Source: Eriocheir sinensis
Lineage: Eukaryota > Arthropoda > Malacostraca > Decapoda > Varunidae
Direction: 5' to 3'
NCBI RefSeq assembly: GCF_024679095.1
Contig: NC_066512.1
Location: 15,126,038-15,190,037, forward strand
Length of the DNA: 64,000 bases
Shown: piece by piece, positions 33,001 through 45,820 of the stretch
Numbering within the stretch: the stretch's first letter is position 1
How the letters are laid out: every line of letters starts with the position of its first letter
Notes under the pieces: model-generated
Seen by the model: only the letters and a program-made list of their open reading frames with translations
Databases searched by the model: none
Told to the model about the DNA's origin: nothing
Made by a program: the position numbers and the translations under genes

Positions 33001-36000
33001 CCGTCTCCTCACAGCTGGCACCCCCACTGTCTCCTCACAGCTGGCACCCCCACCGTCTCCTCACAGCTGGCACCCCCACCGTCTCCTCACAGCTGGCACC
33101 CCCCATCGTCTCCTCACAGCTGGCACCCCCACCGTCTCCTCACAGCTGGCACCCCACCGTCTCCCTCACAGCTGGCACCCCCATCGTCTCTCCTCACAGC
33201 TGGCACCCCCATCGTCTCCTCACAGCTGGCACCCCCCACCGTCTCCTCACAGCTGGCACCCCCACTGTCTCCTCACAGCTGGCACCCCTCACAGCTGGCA
33301 CCCCCACCATCTCCTCACAGCTGGCACCCCCACCGTCTCCTCACAGCTGGCACCCCCACCCCACCGTCTCCTCACAGCTGGCACCCCCCCATCTCCTCAC
33401 AGCTGGCACCCCCCACCATCTCCTCACAGCTGGCACCCCCACCGTCTCCTCACAGCTGGCACCCCCACCATCTCCTCACAGCTGGCACCCCCACCATCTC
33501 CTCACAGCTGGCACCCCCACCGTCTCCTCACAGCTGGCACCCCCCACCATCTCCTCACAGCTGGCACCCCCCACCATCTCCTCACAGCTGTCACCCCCCC
33601 ACAGCTGGCACCCCCACCGTCTCCTCACAGCTGGCACCCCCACCGTCTCCTCACAGCTGGCACCCCCACCGTCTCCTCCAGCTGGCACCCCACCATCTCC
33701 TCACAGCTGGCACCCCCCACCATCTCCTCACAGCTGGCACCCCCACCATCTCCTCACAGCTGGCACCCCCACCATCTCCTCACAGCTGGCACCCCCACCA
33801 TCTCCTCACAGCTGGCACCCCACCATCTCTTCACAGCTGGCACCCCCCCATCGTCTCCTCACAGCTGCCACCCCCATCGTCTCCTCACAACTGTCACCCC
33901 CCACCATCTCCTCACAGCTGGCACCCCCGACCATCTCCTCACAACTGTCACCCCCCACCGTCTCCTCACAGCTGGCACCCCCATCGTCTCCTCACAGCTG
34001 GCACCCCCACTGTCTCCTCACAGCTGGCACCCCCACCGTCTCCTCACAGCTGGCACCCCACCGTCTCCTCACAGCTGGCACCTCCATCGTCTCCTCACAG
34101 CTGGCACCCCCCACCGTCTCTTCACAGCTGGCACCCATCCACCGTCTCCTCTCACAGCTGGCACCCCCACTGTCTCCTCACAGCTGGCACCTCCATCGTC
34201 TCCTCACAGCTGGCACCCCCACCGTCTCCTCACAGCTGGCACCCATCCCCCGTCTCCACACAGCTGACACCCCCACTGTCTCCTCACAGCTGGCACCCCC
34301 ACTGTCTCCTCACAGCTGGCACCCCCACCGTCTCCTCACAGCTGACATCCCCATCGTCTCCTCACAGCTGGCACCCCCACCGTCTCCTCACAGCTGGCAC
34401 CCCTCCACCGTCTCCTCACAGCTGGCACCCCCCACCGTCTCCTCACAGCTGACATCCCCATCGTCTCCTCACAGCTGGCACCCCCACCGTCTCCTCACAG
34501 CTGGCACCCATCCACCGTCTCCTCACAGCTGACATCCCCATCGTCTCCTCACAGCTGGCACCCCCACCGTCTCTTCACAGCTGGCACCCATCCACCGTCT
34601 CCTCACAGCTGGCACCCCCCACCGTCTCCTCACAGCTGGCACCCTCCATCGTCTCCTCACAGCTGGCACCCCCCCACCGTCTCTTCACAGCTGGCACCCA
34701 TCCACCGTCTCCTCACAGCTGGCACCCCCGACCATCTCCTCACAGCTGGCACCCTCCATCGTCTCCTCACAGCTGGCACCCTCCACCGTCTCCTCACAGC
34801 TGGCACCCCCCACCATCTCCTCACAGCTGGCACCCCTCCACCGTCTCCTCACAGCTGGCACCCCTCCACCGTCTCCTCACAGCTGGCCCCCCCCACCAGC
34901 TCCTCACAGCTGGCACCCCCACCGTCTCCTCACAGCTGGCACCCCTCCACCGTCTCCTCACAGCTGGCACCCCCCACCATCTCCTCACAGCTAACACCCC
35001 CCACCGTCTACTCACAGCTGGCACCCCCGACCATCTCATCACAGCTGGCACCGTCCATCGTCTCCTCACAGCTGGCACCCCCACCGTCTCCTCACAGCTG
35101 GCACCCCCATCGTCTCCTCACAGCTGGCACCCCCACCGTCTCCTCACAGCTGGCACCCCCACCGTCTCCACACAGCCGGCACTGCCCCCATCGTCTCCTC
35201 ACATCTGGCACCCTCATCGTCTCCTCACAGCTGGCACCCCTCCACCGTCTCCTCACAGCTGGCACCCCCCCACCGTCTCCTCACAGCTGGCACCCCCCAT
35301 CGTCTCCTCACAGCTGGCACCCCCCACCGTCTCCTTACAGCTGGCACCCCCATCGTCTCCTCACAGCTAGCACCCCCATCGTCTCCTCACAGCTGGCACA
35401 CCCACTCTCCTCACAGCTGGCACACCCACCGTCTCCTCACAGCTGGCACCCCCACCGTCTCCTCACAGCTGGCACACCCATCGTCTGCTCACAGCTGGCA
35501 CCCCCACTGTCTCCTCACAGCTAGCACCCCCATCGTCTCCTCACAGCTGGCACCCCCCTCATCGTCTCCGCACAGCTGGCACGCCCCACCATCTCCTCAC
35601 AGCTGGCACCCCCCATCTCCTCACAGCTGGCACCCCCATAGTCTCCTCACATCTCGCACCCTCATCGTCTCCTCACAGCTGGCACCCCCCACCATCTCCT
35701 CACAGCTGGCACCCCCCTCGTCTCGTCACAGCTGGCACCCCCCACCATCTCCTCACAGCTGGCACCCCCACCGTCTCCTCACAGCTGGCACTCACAGCTG
35801 GCACTCCCCCACCGTCTCCTCACAGCTGGCATCTCCTCCCACCGTCTCCTCACAGCTGGCACCCCCCCACCGTCTCCTCACAGCTGGCACTCCCCCGCAC
35901 CGTCTCCTCACAGCTGGCATCTCCTCCCACCGTCTCCTCACAGCTGGCACCCCCCTCATCGTCTCCGCACAGCTGGCACGCATCCCATCGCCTCCTCACA

Positions 36001-39000
36001 TCTAACACCCCCCACCGTCTCCTCACAGCTGGCACCCCCCCGCGTCGCCTCACAGCTGTCTCCTCACAGCTGGCACACCCACCGTCTCCTCACAGCTGGC
36101 ACCCCCGACCATCTCCTCACAGCTGGCACTCCCCCACCGTCTCCTCACAGCTGGCACCCCCCACCGTCTCCTCACAGCTGGCACACCCCCCCCACCGTTT
36201 CCCCACAGCTGGCACCCCCATCGTCTCCTCACAGCTGGCACACCCACCGTCTCCTCACAGCTGGCACCCCCGACCATTTCCTCACAGCTGGCACCCCACC
36301 ATCTCCTCACAGCTGGCTCCCCTCCACCGTCTCCTCAAAGCTGGCACCCCCCTCATCGTCTCCGCACAGCTGGCACCCCCCACCATCTCCTCACAGCTGG
36401 CACCCCACCGTCTCCTCACAGCTGGCACCCCCACCATCTCCTCACAGCTGGCACCCCCACCGTCTCCTCTCCTCACAGCTGGCACCCCCACCGTCTCCTC
36501 ACAGCTGGCACCCCCCCCCACCGTCTCCTCACAGCTGGCACCCCCGATCGTTTCCTCACAGCTGGCACCCCCCACCGTCTCCTCACAGCTGGCACCCTCC
36601 ATCGTCTCCTCACAGCTGGCACCCCCCCACCGTCTCCTCACAGCTGGCACCCTCCATCGTCTCCTCACAGCTGGCACCCTCCATCGTCTCCTCACAGCTG
36701 GCACCCCCACTGTCTCCTCACAGCTGGCACCCCCACCGTCTCCCCCACCGTCTCCTCACAGCTGGCACCCCCACCGTCTCCTCACAGCTGGCACCCCCAC
36801 TGTCTCCTCACAGCTGGCACCCCCCACCGTCTCCTCACAGCTGGCACCCCATCGTCTCCTCACAGCTGACATCCCCCATCGTCTCCTCACAGCTGGCACC
36901 CTCCATCGTCTCCTCACAGCTGGCACCCTCCATCGTCTCCTCACAGCTGGCACCCCCCACCATCTCCTCACAGCTGGCACCCCCACCGTCTCCTCACAGC
37001 TGGCACCCCCCACCGTCTCCTCACAGCTGGCACCCTCCATCGTCTCCTCACAGCTGGCACCCCCCCACCGTCTCCTCACAGCTGGCACCCTCCATCGTCT
37101 CCTCCACCCCCACCGTCTCCTCACAGCTGGCACCCCCACCATCTCCTCACAGCTGGCACCCCCACCGTCTCCTCACAGCTGGCACCCCCCCACCTTCTCC
37201 TCACAGCTGGCACCACCCCACCGTCTCCTCACAGCTGGCACCCCCCACCGTCTCCTCACAGCTGGCACCCCCACCGTCTCCTCACAGCTGGCACCCCCAC
37301 CGTCTCCTCACAGCTGGCACCCCCACCATCTCTTCACAGCTGGCACCCCCACCATCTCCTCACAGCTGGCACCCCCACCATCTCCTCACAGCTGGCACCC
37401 CCACCATCTCTTCACAGCTGGCACCCCCACCTTCTCCTCACAGCTGGCACCCCCCCACCGTCTCCTCACAGCTGGCACCCCCCACCATCTCTTCACAGCT
37501 GGCACCCCCCCATCTCTCCTCACAGCTGGCACCCCCACCATCTCCTCACAGCTGGTACCCCCCACCGTCTCCTCACCGCTGGCACCACCACACCGTCTCC
37601 TCACAGCTGGCACCCCCCCACCGTCTCCTCACAGCTGGCACCCTCCACCGTCTCCTCACAGCTGGCATCCCCCACCGTCTCCTCACCGCTGGCACCTCCA
37701 TCGTCTCCTCACAGCTGGCACCCCCCCACCGTCTCTTCACAGCTGGCACCCATCCACCGTCTCCTCACAGCTGGCACCCCCCACCGTCTCCTCACAGCTG
37801 GCACCCTCCATCGTCTCCTCACAGCTGGCACCCCCCACCGTCTCCTCACAGCTGGCACCCATCCACCGTCTCCTCACAGCTGACAACCCCCAGCGTCTCC
37901 TCACAGCTGGCACCCGCCAGCGGCTCCTCACAGCAGGCACCCCCACCGTCTCCTCACAGCTGACATCCCCACCGTCTCCTCACAGCTGGCACCCCCCCAC
38001 CGTCTCCTCACAGCTGGCACCCATCCACCGTCTCCTCACAGCTGGCACCCCCCACCGTCTCCTCACAGCTGACATCCCCCATCGTCTCCTCACAGCTGGC
38101 ACCCCCCACCGTCTCCTCACAGCTGGCACCCATCCACCGTCTCCTCACAGCTGACATCCCCCATCGTCTCCTCACAGCTGGCACCCCCCACCGTCTCCTC
38201 ACAGCTGGCACACTCCATCGTCTCCTCACAGCTGGCACCCCCCCACCGTCTCCTCACAGCTGGCACCTCCATCGTCTCCTCACAGCTGGCACCCCCCCAC
38301 CGTCTCCTCACAGCTGGCACCCATCCACCGTCTCCTCACAGCTGGCACCTCCCCCCACCGTCTCCTCACATCTGGCACCCCCACCATCTCCTCACAGCTG
38401 GCACCCCCACCGTCTCCTCACAGCTGGCACCCTCCACCGTCTCCTCACAGCTGGCACCCCCACCATCTCCTCACAGCTGGCACCCCCCACCGTCTCCTCA
38501 CAGCTGGCACCCCACCATCTCCTCACAGCTGGCACCCTCCACCGTCTCCTCACAGCTGGCACCCCCACCGTCTCCTCACTGCTGGCACCCCCCATCGTCT
38601 CCTAACAGCTGGCAGCACCCCCCACCGTCTCCTCACAGCTGGCACCCCCCCACCGTCTCCACACAGCTGGCACCGCCCCCCATCGTCTCCTCACAGCTGG
38701 CACACCCCATCGTCTGCTCACAGCTGGCACCCCCCACTGTCTCCTCACAGCTAGCACCCCCACCGTCTCCACACAGCTGGCACTGCCCCCATCGTCTCCT
38801 CACAGCTGGCACACACCCCATCGTCTCCTTACAGCTGGCACACACCCCATCGTCTCCTCACAGCTAGCACCCCCCATCGTCTCCTTACAGCTGGCACACC
38901 CACCGTCTCCTCACAGCTGGCACACCCACCGTCTCCTCACAGCTGGCACCATCCCCACCGTCTCCTCACAGCTGGCACACCCCATCGTCTGCTCACAGCT

Positions 39001-40140
39001 GGCACCCCCCACTGTCTCCTCACAGCTAGCACCCCCCATCGTCTCCTCACAGCTGGCACCCCCCTCATCGTCTCCGCACAGCTGGCACCCCCCACCATCT
39101 CCTCACAGCTGGCACCCCCGACCATTTCCTCACAGCTGGCACCCCCATCGTCTCCGCACAGCTGGCACGCCCCACCATCTCCTCACAGCTGGCACCCCCG
39201 ACCATTTCCTCACAGCTAGCACCCCCCATCGTCTCCTCACAACTGTCACCCCCCACCATCTCCTCACAGCTGGCAACACCCCACCGTCTCCTCACAGCTG
39301 GCACCCCCATCGTCTCTCACATCTGGCACCCCCCACCGTCTCCTCACAGCTGGCACCCCCACCGTCTCCTCACAGCTGGCACCCCCACCGTCTCCTCACA
39401 GCTGGCACCCCCACCGTCTCCTCACATCTGGCACCCCCCACCGTCTCCTCACAGCTGGCATCGGCCCCCCATCGTCTCCTCACAGCTGGCACACATCCCA
39501 TCGCCTCCTCACAGCTGGCACCCCCCCACCGTCTCCTCACAGCTGGCACCCCCCTACCGTCTCCTCACAGTGCCACCCCCCACACCGTCTCCTCACAGTG
39601 CCACCCCCGGCCATCTCCTCACAACTGTCACCCCCACCATCTCCTCACAGCTGGCAACCCCCACCGTCTCCTCACCTCTGGCACACCCCATCGTCTCCTC
39701 ACAGCTGGCACCCCCCCACCATCTCCTCACAGCTGGCACCCCCCCACCGTCTTCTAACAGCTGGCATCCCCCCACCGTCTCCTCACAGCTGGCACCCCCC
39801 ACCATCTCCTCACAGCTGGCACCTCCCCACCATCTCCTCACAGATGGCACCCCCACCGTCTCCTCACAGCTGGCACCCCCATCGTCTCCTCACAGCCAGC
39901 ACCACCCATCGTCCCCTCACAGCTGGCACCCCCTCGTCTCCTCACAGCTGGCACCCCACCGTCTCCTCACAGCTGGCACCCCCACCATCTCCTCACAGCT
40001 GGCACCCCCACACCATCTCCTCACAGCTGGCACCCCCACCGTCCTCACAGCTGGCACCCCCCACCATCTCCTCACAGCTGGCATCCCCATCGTCTCCTCA
40101 CAAGTGACAGTACCCCCTGCCTCCTCACAGCTGGCATACC
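30060..40140. repeat. 26-bp minisatellite, about 10 kb, roughly 380 copies
   Basis: The unit reads CACAGCTGGCACCCCC plus ACCGTCTCCT. Its length varies (mainly 25-28) through the C run. Common variants are ATCG, ACCATC or ACTG in place of ACCG, CTAGC or CTGAC in place of CTGGC, and CATCCACCG. Every unit contains the palindrome CAGCTG. Local multi-unit repeats are visible, for example three-unit blocks with GCTGACATCCCC at 34336-34560 and 38050-38170. The plus strand lacks stops in all frames over long spans, giving a 1288-codon frame at 30401-34267; this is unlikely to be a protein. The array occupies about one sixth of the window. Confidence 0.97.
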
Positions 40141-40774
40141 ACCACTCTACTTTCCATCCACATCTAACAGCACCGCTCCACTTTGCCCACGCACACCATA
40201 CAGCCCCCCTGCCACTCCTGCACACACCACCCGGCCCCATTTAAGCCCTAACGCCAATTTTCACTCCCGTTCCTATTGGTAAGAGTAATAAATTGAAAGC
40301 GATAAACTGGCGGTGAAGTGGTTACCGCTGCTCCTTCTGTTATTGGTTCGAATCTACTGTGAGTAAACAGAACGGACAGCTATTCAATAAACTTAAGGTA
40401 TGGCAGCAGAAGACAGGGAAACGCAGAGAGCTCTACTGAATTTGCTATTTTTTCCTAGGTCTTTGTTTCTCTGTTGGAGAGCAGAATTTGTGGAAACGTT
40501 TTCTTTCCCCATGCTGTCTCCCTTTGTCGTTCACGGAAAAGTTGTGGACACGTGGACATGATCACAGGAAAGAAAGTCACGATTGCCGAGATGAAACCCA
40601 GGTGATTGGTGTTGCTTTGGTTCGTGTTATTTTTTTCTACAGATTATGGACGAGAAGTCTGACGCAGCCGATTCGGTAATACCACATTTATGGGTTTTTT
40701 TTTTTTTCTGATGCCGGGTTGATATTTTACTCGACGCTTGATCTGATCTTAGGCTTCAATACCTTCCTTGGCTG
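40141..40774. other. No gene seen; possible decayed tRNA-like SINE at 40303-40375
   Basis: GGCGGTGAAGTGGTTACCGC resembles an A box, and about 30 bases later GGTTCGAATC resembles a B box. I could not find another copy in the window. The rest is unassigned. Confidence 0.35.
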
Positions 40775-41400
40775 TTCAACCTCCTTAACCCTGACCCTTT
40801 ACCAACCTTTTTATACATGACCTTTGCATTAACTCCTGCCCATTGTTTTAACCCTTGACCTTAGTATTTTAAACTTTCACCCTTGACCTCTGACTTGCGA
40901 CCCTTTCCCATTCGACTCACGACCAATGTTTACTTCACACCTTTCACTCTATGACCCCTGACCTTCTACCTGTGATCCTTTGCCTTTTGATCCAACTTAA
41001 TCCCTGACCCTTTCCCTCTAGATTTGTATACTCTCAAACTTTTCAACTTGACCTTTTCTCTCGTGACTCCTGAATATTTGTCCTCTGACCTTCCACTTTT
41101 TAATTATCGACCTTCAATATAGACAATAATTTTCCACTCGACTTTTGACCATCGACTTTTGTGACCGTTTGCCATTTGATCTATGACTCGACTTCTCCTG
41201 AACTTTCACTGTCGATCCATAACAAGTCGACTTTTACCCAATGATCCATGAGTCGATCTTCATTCCTGACCCCTGAGCCACAACATTCTGACCCATAACA
41301 ATCAACGACTGCATCTTGGTCTTCCCCGTTTGACCGCTCACCCTTCATCCTTTTTATCCTCGACCTTTGAACTTTGGATTCTGACCTCTGACCTTTACGC
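40775..41400. repeat. Degenerate GACC-rich repeat tract
   Basis: About twenty TGACC/CGACC words (TGACCTTTGACC-like) occur in about 620 bases with irregular spacing. Two perfect or near-perfect direct repeats with a one-base gap (TGACCTCTGACCT at 41382-41394; TGACCTCTGACTT at 40884-40896) match the DR1 arrangement of AGGTCA half sites on the minus strand. I regard it as an old decayed tandem repeat. Confidence 0.6.
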
Positions 41401-41574
41401 CTGATGCTCCAACACTTCCCTGCGCTGACGGAGTGCACGCGCGGGCGCTCACATTCAAGCGGCGGCAGCAATTATTCACACTCAGTCATAACTTCATCTC
41501 TCCGTTCTAAATAATTACTAAGGAAGAGGTCAAACTTTGAAGAGGAGTCAGCACTCTGGACTCGATTACTTAAC

Positions 41575-41578
<4 letters not shown>

Positions 41579-41667
<89 letters not shown>

Positions 41668-41698
41668 TGTGTGTGTGTGTGTGTGTGGGGGGGGGGGG
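41579..41698. repeat. (CT)n-(TG)n-(G)n compound
   Basis: CT to 41663, then TG to 41687, then a G run to 41698. Confidence 0.97.
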
Positions 41699-41864
41699 AG
41701 TATAGCATGTGCGTGTATGTGATGCGATTCATGTGTGCGAGTGTGAATAAGTGTGCGTGTGCCTTTTTTTTTCTTTGTGTGTGTAGGGGGCGGGGGGTCA
41801 TGTGCGTGTGTGTGATGTGTTATGTGTCAGCATGTGCTTATGTTTGCGAATAACTAAGCCTCTA

Positions 41865-41865
41865 G

Positions 41866-41924
<59 letters not shown>

Positions 41925-41996
41925 CGCAAACAAAAAGAGGCGCGACAGCAAGTAAGGTTCTATCGTGAATTCGTGTCTAGAAAAAGACAAGGACAG

Positions 41997-42040
<44 letters not shown>
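41865..42040. repeat. (TG)n-(CG)n, then (AC)n
   Basis: TG at 41865-41916 passes into CG to 41927. About 70 bases of unassigned sequence follow, then AC at 41999-42040. The TG and AC arms are mutually complementary. Confidence 0.95.
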
Positions 42041-42041
<1 letters not shown>

Positions 42042-42148
42042 ACTTCCACCCTTTCCTTTCCTTCTTGCCCATCCTCTCATTAGTTTCTCTTCCCCAATAC
42101 TGTCCCGAACACCTTACCTCTTTTGTTTGCCTCCCCTACTTTCCCTTG

Positions 42149-42597
42149 CCCCCCCCCCCCCCCCCCGCTCCCTCTCAGTAACTCAGCAAGCAGACGAACA
42201 AGGCGGAGCAGCGGCAGTGGCCTCCAGACGTATCATCTCAAAACGAACTGAGCAGTCAAAAACTTTTCGCATCTCTTCGTTGATTGCCTCCCGGCTTGGA
42301 AGGACGAGCGAGTCGAGTCAAGCGCGACTCACAATCATCGGATTGATATTTCGCTCTTCGTTGCTCATGGATCAATTAACTTGGGACCGACCGTGGCTGT
42401 CCGTGTTTTCCTTTCCTTTCTTTTAAATCATTATCGAATGTGACGCGGCAGGAACCTCTTATCTTTCTTTTTTGTCTGCCCAGCTGGGAAGGCGGGGGCG
42501 AGAAAACCGTTTGCTTGATTCGTTTTTAGTAATAATTCGATACCGCTGTGATGAATGTTTTCTTGCTTTATGACACACACACACACACACACACACC
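42149..42597. other. C18 run, unassigned sequence, and (AC)n
   Basis: A C run at 42149-42166 and an AC run at 42573-42597. Between them about 400 bases show no gene or repeat I recognise. Confidence 0.7.
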
Positions 42598-42729
42598 TGA
42601 CCTCACCGTCATCTAAAGAGACCGCACCTTCCCCCCCTCTCGGCACCACCGCACTGCATTCCCCCCACCACCGGGAGACCGCCCCTCCTCCCATCACCCC
42701 CACCTTCCCAGAGAAAGTCTGACCCCAGC

Positions 42730-42839
42730 TTTCCATCCCTCTTCTTTTTGTACTTATTCTTGTTAGCAAAATTTACTTAAAATGTATTTATAAAATGTAA
42801 ATTTTCAGCCTGACGGCTGCCGTACTTGAATAAACCGTA

Positions 42840-42878
<39 letters not shown>

Positions 42879-42897
42879 ACACACACACACACACACA
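42730..42897 (+). mobile_element. Retroposon 3' end with (ATT)n then (AC)n
   Basis: A TTCAGCCTGACGGCTGCCGT block is followed by ACTTGAATAAACCGTAT and then ATT repeats (42839-42877), which run directly into AC repeats. A short unique block ending in an AATAAA-like motif and a triplet tail is typical of LINE 3' termini. No coding part remains. Confidence 0.55.
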
Positions 42898-44059
42898 TTG
42901 AGTCGAATGTTGTAGCTTTGAACTTGAATACGAAATGGAAACAAATCATGTGCCGCAACAACAGCTGAGTCGACCAATGCAGTCAAGAGGGGCGAGGAAT
43001 AGGGGAATAAGGAGAAGCGAGGGTTAAGGAGGGAGAGGGGAGGAGGAAAGGAGGAGGAAGAAATGGCAGGGAAGAGGTACTGGTAGCTGCTGGAAGGCGC
43101 TGTGGGAGGCGATGGAGGCAGGAAGAGGAATAGGAAGAAAAGAAGGAGCGGAAGGGGATATGGAAGGAAGAGGTTTGGTAAAAGAACTGAGATGAAGAGA
43201 CACTGAGGAGAGTAGGAAGAAAGGAGTGAGGGTGGAGAATGGGAAGTATAGAGCAAAGGAGAAGGGATAAGACAAAGAAAGAAGAAGGAAGAAGGGGTGG
43301 CACTGAATAGGTACTGGTCTGGTGGTGTTTGAGAGGTGTTCAAAGGAGGATGAAATAGTGAAACATAAAAGGAAAGAGAAAGGAGAAGGAAAGAATATGA
43401 AAATTTAAGGTACGAGAGACGGGAAAAGAGAGATGGGATAGTGGAGAACGAAGATGATGGGAAAACGAAAACAAATGTTAAAAGAGTAAATGTTAAAGGA
43501 AAGAGAGGGGAAGAAATTTCACGAAGGAAAGACGTAAGGATGATCGGTAAAGATGAACCATGATGAAACGTGTGGATGTGAAGGGCAAGAGGAGAGCGGG
43601 AAGGAAAGGGATGAAGAGAGGGAGGAACAAACGAAAGTCATGAAGGGCAATAGGATGGAGGAGGGAGAGGAGCGTTGGAGGAGGAAAAACGATAGACGGA
43701 CACATGGATGGATGGCAAGGAGGGAACCAGCGCTTTTGAGGAACCCTGCATGACGTGCCGCCTCTTCCCCTCTGCATGACACATTTGGAAGAGGGAAGAA
43801 GTAATAACGTGAAAAACGTATATATTAAAAGATCTTTCAACGTGTTCGTCCAATTACTGCCGTCTCTACGTTAGATTAGCGCTCAAAGGTCCTGTCATTG
43901 TCCCGCTCTGTCCCCTCCAGTCACTTACATTTTCCCTTTTATTGATTCTGTGCTTTGTCTCGCCTTGGCTTTTCTTCTATTGCCACTTTCTAAGCTCTCT
44001 TTTCTATCTTTCTCTCTGCATTTTTAGTTTTCCCCTTACATCCTTCTCTCCTATTTGCC
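42898..44059. other. No gene seen; purine-rich sequence
   Basis: Strong G/A bias from 42980 to 43740 gives Ser/Leu/Pro-rich minus frames (for example 42777-43343) with no motif. The rest is unassigned. Confidence 0.55.
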
Positions 44060-44101
44060 CTTTTTGTTTATTTAAACATCTCGACACTTTATAATGCCAA
44101 G

Positions 44102-44124
44102 GCCCTAGTCATAACAACTAGGGC
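44102..44124. other. 8-bp hairpin in the LINE family 3 3' UTR
   Basis: GCCCTAGT and ACTAGGGC surround the loop CATAACA. LINE RTs often recognise 3' UTR stem-loops; the role here is inferred. Confidence 0.7.
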
Positions 44125-44329
44125 TATCTATGGCAGTGCACATATTTCTTACGGCTTGTTACTGCTGTCGGGAGAACCACTCATTTATTCTACACTTGAA
44201 GGTATGGAGTGAGGTGGAGCGGTGCAGGTCTGTGTTGAGCATCAGCTGGTTCCATAGGCGACTGTACCGTGGCAGGAAAGAGCGTAGACAATGCTCAGTT
44301 CGACTAAACGGTACAGTCACCGTGTACTG

Positions 44330-45820
44330 GTACTCAGTACTGAGTGTTGCACGCGTGGCATGCGTTGAAGGCGCTGGTCCGGAGACGCAGTGCGGAGAGA
44401 TGTGGGGTGTGCATTTTTTTAGCCTTGTACATAACGCAAAGGCCAGCCACATCCCGTCTGTGCTGCAGTGGCTGGAAGGTGTCCGGTTCACGGTCCTGAG
44501 TCCTGTCCTGCACCATCGTTTCGGCTCTAGCCTGAACCCTGTTCATGTTGGCCAGGTACGATGGAGGGCAGGAGGACCATGTGAGGGGTGCATACTCCAT
44601 GACTGGGCGGACCTGGGCTTTGTATAGCGTTGACGCCCCTCTGGCATCCAGCACGTCCCTTACGCGCCTGATGCACCCCAGCTTGTATGCTGCGTCCCTG
44701 GCGACCTTCCTTGTATGGTTGGTGAAGGTGAGGCCCGCGTCGAACTTCACACCCAGGATGTTGATGGAGTCTTGGGGAGTCAGCCTTCTGCCCTCAACAA
44801 AGATGGCAGGCTGTGGGTGAGGCGTGTTGGCTGACTTTCGTCTTCTGAATATGTGGAGGAGCTGCGTTTTATCCGGGCCGAGGGTGACCTACCAGCGCCT
44901 TCCCCAGGAGACGATGGTGTCCAGCGCCCAATTGATCTTGTTACAGGTCGCCTGGCTGTCGGTCCTGTTGCAGACGAAGTTTAGGGTGCAGTCGTCTGCA
45001 TAGGCGTGTGACCCAGGGATGAGCTGCAAGATGTCATTGAAGTAGGCATTCCACAGCACGGGACCGAGGACACTACCCTGAGGCACACCAGCCCCGACAG
45101 GTTGTGGGTTGGTGTGACCACTCACTACTGTGCTGGAGGCTCTCTCACAGAAGTAGCTCTGCAGCAGCTACAGCAAGCCGCCATACACCCCTAGGCACCT
45201 GAGCTTTATCACGATGCCCCGGTGCCACACCCTGCCAAAGGCTCCGGCGATGTCCAGGGCGACGACGTATACGTCACTACCACCATCCAGCGCCTTGTTC
45301 CACGCAGCCGACTGCAGGAAGAGGAGGTCAGCAGCAGATCTCCCTTCCCTAAATCCAAACTGTTTGGGGCTCAGAAGGTGGTGGGCTTCCAGGAAAGAAG
45401 TAATCTTCGAGGCAATGATGGACTCGAATATTTTGCCCACCAAAGACAGAAGGGAGATTGGCCGGTATTTGGTGGGATCAGCCCTGCTGTTCTTTTTGTG
45501 GATGGGTACGACCCTTGCCTTCTTCCACTGTGAGGGCTACGTAATTGAGGAGAGGCACCTCCTAAACAGCAGAGTGGTGCAGATAGCTCTGCTGCACACC
45601 TTCTCAACAGGTGGGGGCTGATGTTGTCAGGCCCGAGGACCTTCTTAGTATCCACCCAGAGGAGCTGCTTCTCCACCTCTGCCTGCTGTATTAGGAGGCA
45701 TTCAAGGGTTGCCCTCGTCCTGACTGGGATCCTTGGTGGAGTACGGTGTGGCTCAGGCACCTGCATTTTGTTGGAAAAGTGGGCAGCCAACAGCTGAGCC
45801 TTGTCTCTGTTCCGCATCTT
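44330..45820 (-). pseudogene. LINE family 3 reverse transcriptase
   Basis: The blocks in order on the minus strand are DKAQLLAAHFSNKMQVPEPH (about 45755-45815), KVLGPDNISPHLLRRCAAEL, KIFESIIASKI, SPKQFGFREGRSAADLLFLQ, a motif A reading VYVVALDIAGAFGRVWHRG with its Asp, GAGVPQGSVLGPVLWNAYFN and YADDCTLNF (YADD codons 44991-45002). The C-terminal region has STLYKAQVRPVMEYAPLTW. The catalytic Asp residues are intact, but frame changes at about 44890 and 45170 and within 45440-45640 break the chain. Confidence 0.9.

Noticed and set aside
30401..34267. 1288-codon open frame as a giant repeat protein
   Set aside because: It is translation of a 26-bp minisatellite that lacks stops in all plus frames, and the unit length varies so the frame keeps switching reading. 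There is no start context, domain or exon structure.
41382..41394. Confident nuclear receptor response element
   Set aside because: The match is good, but it lies in a tract full of GACC words where such pairs are expected, and no gene is nearby.
42777..43343. 188-codon minus-strand membrane protein
   Set aside because: The Leu/Ser/Pro-rich content comes from G/A-biased sequence and the Ile run from ATT repeats.
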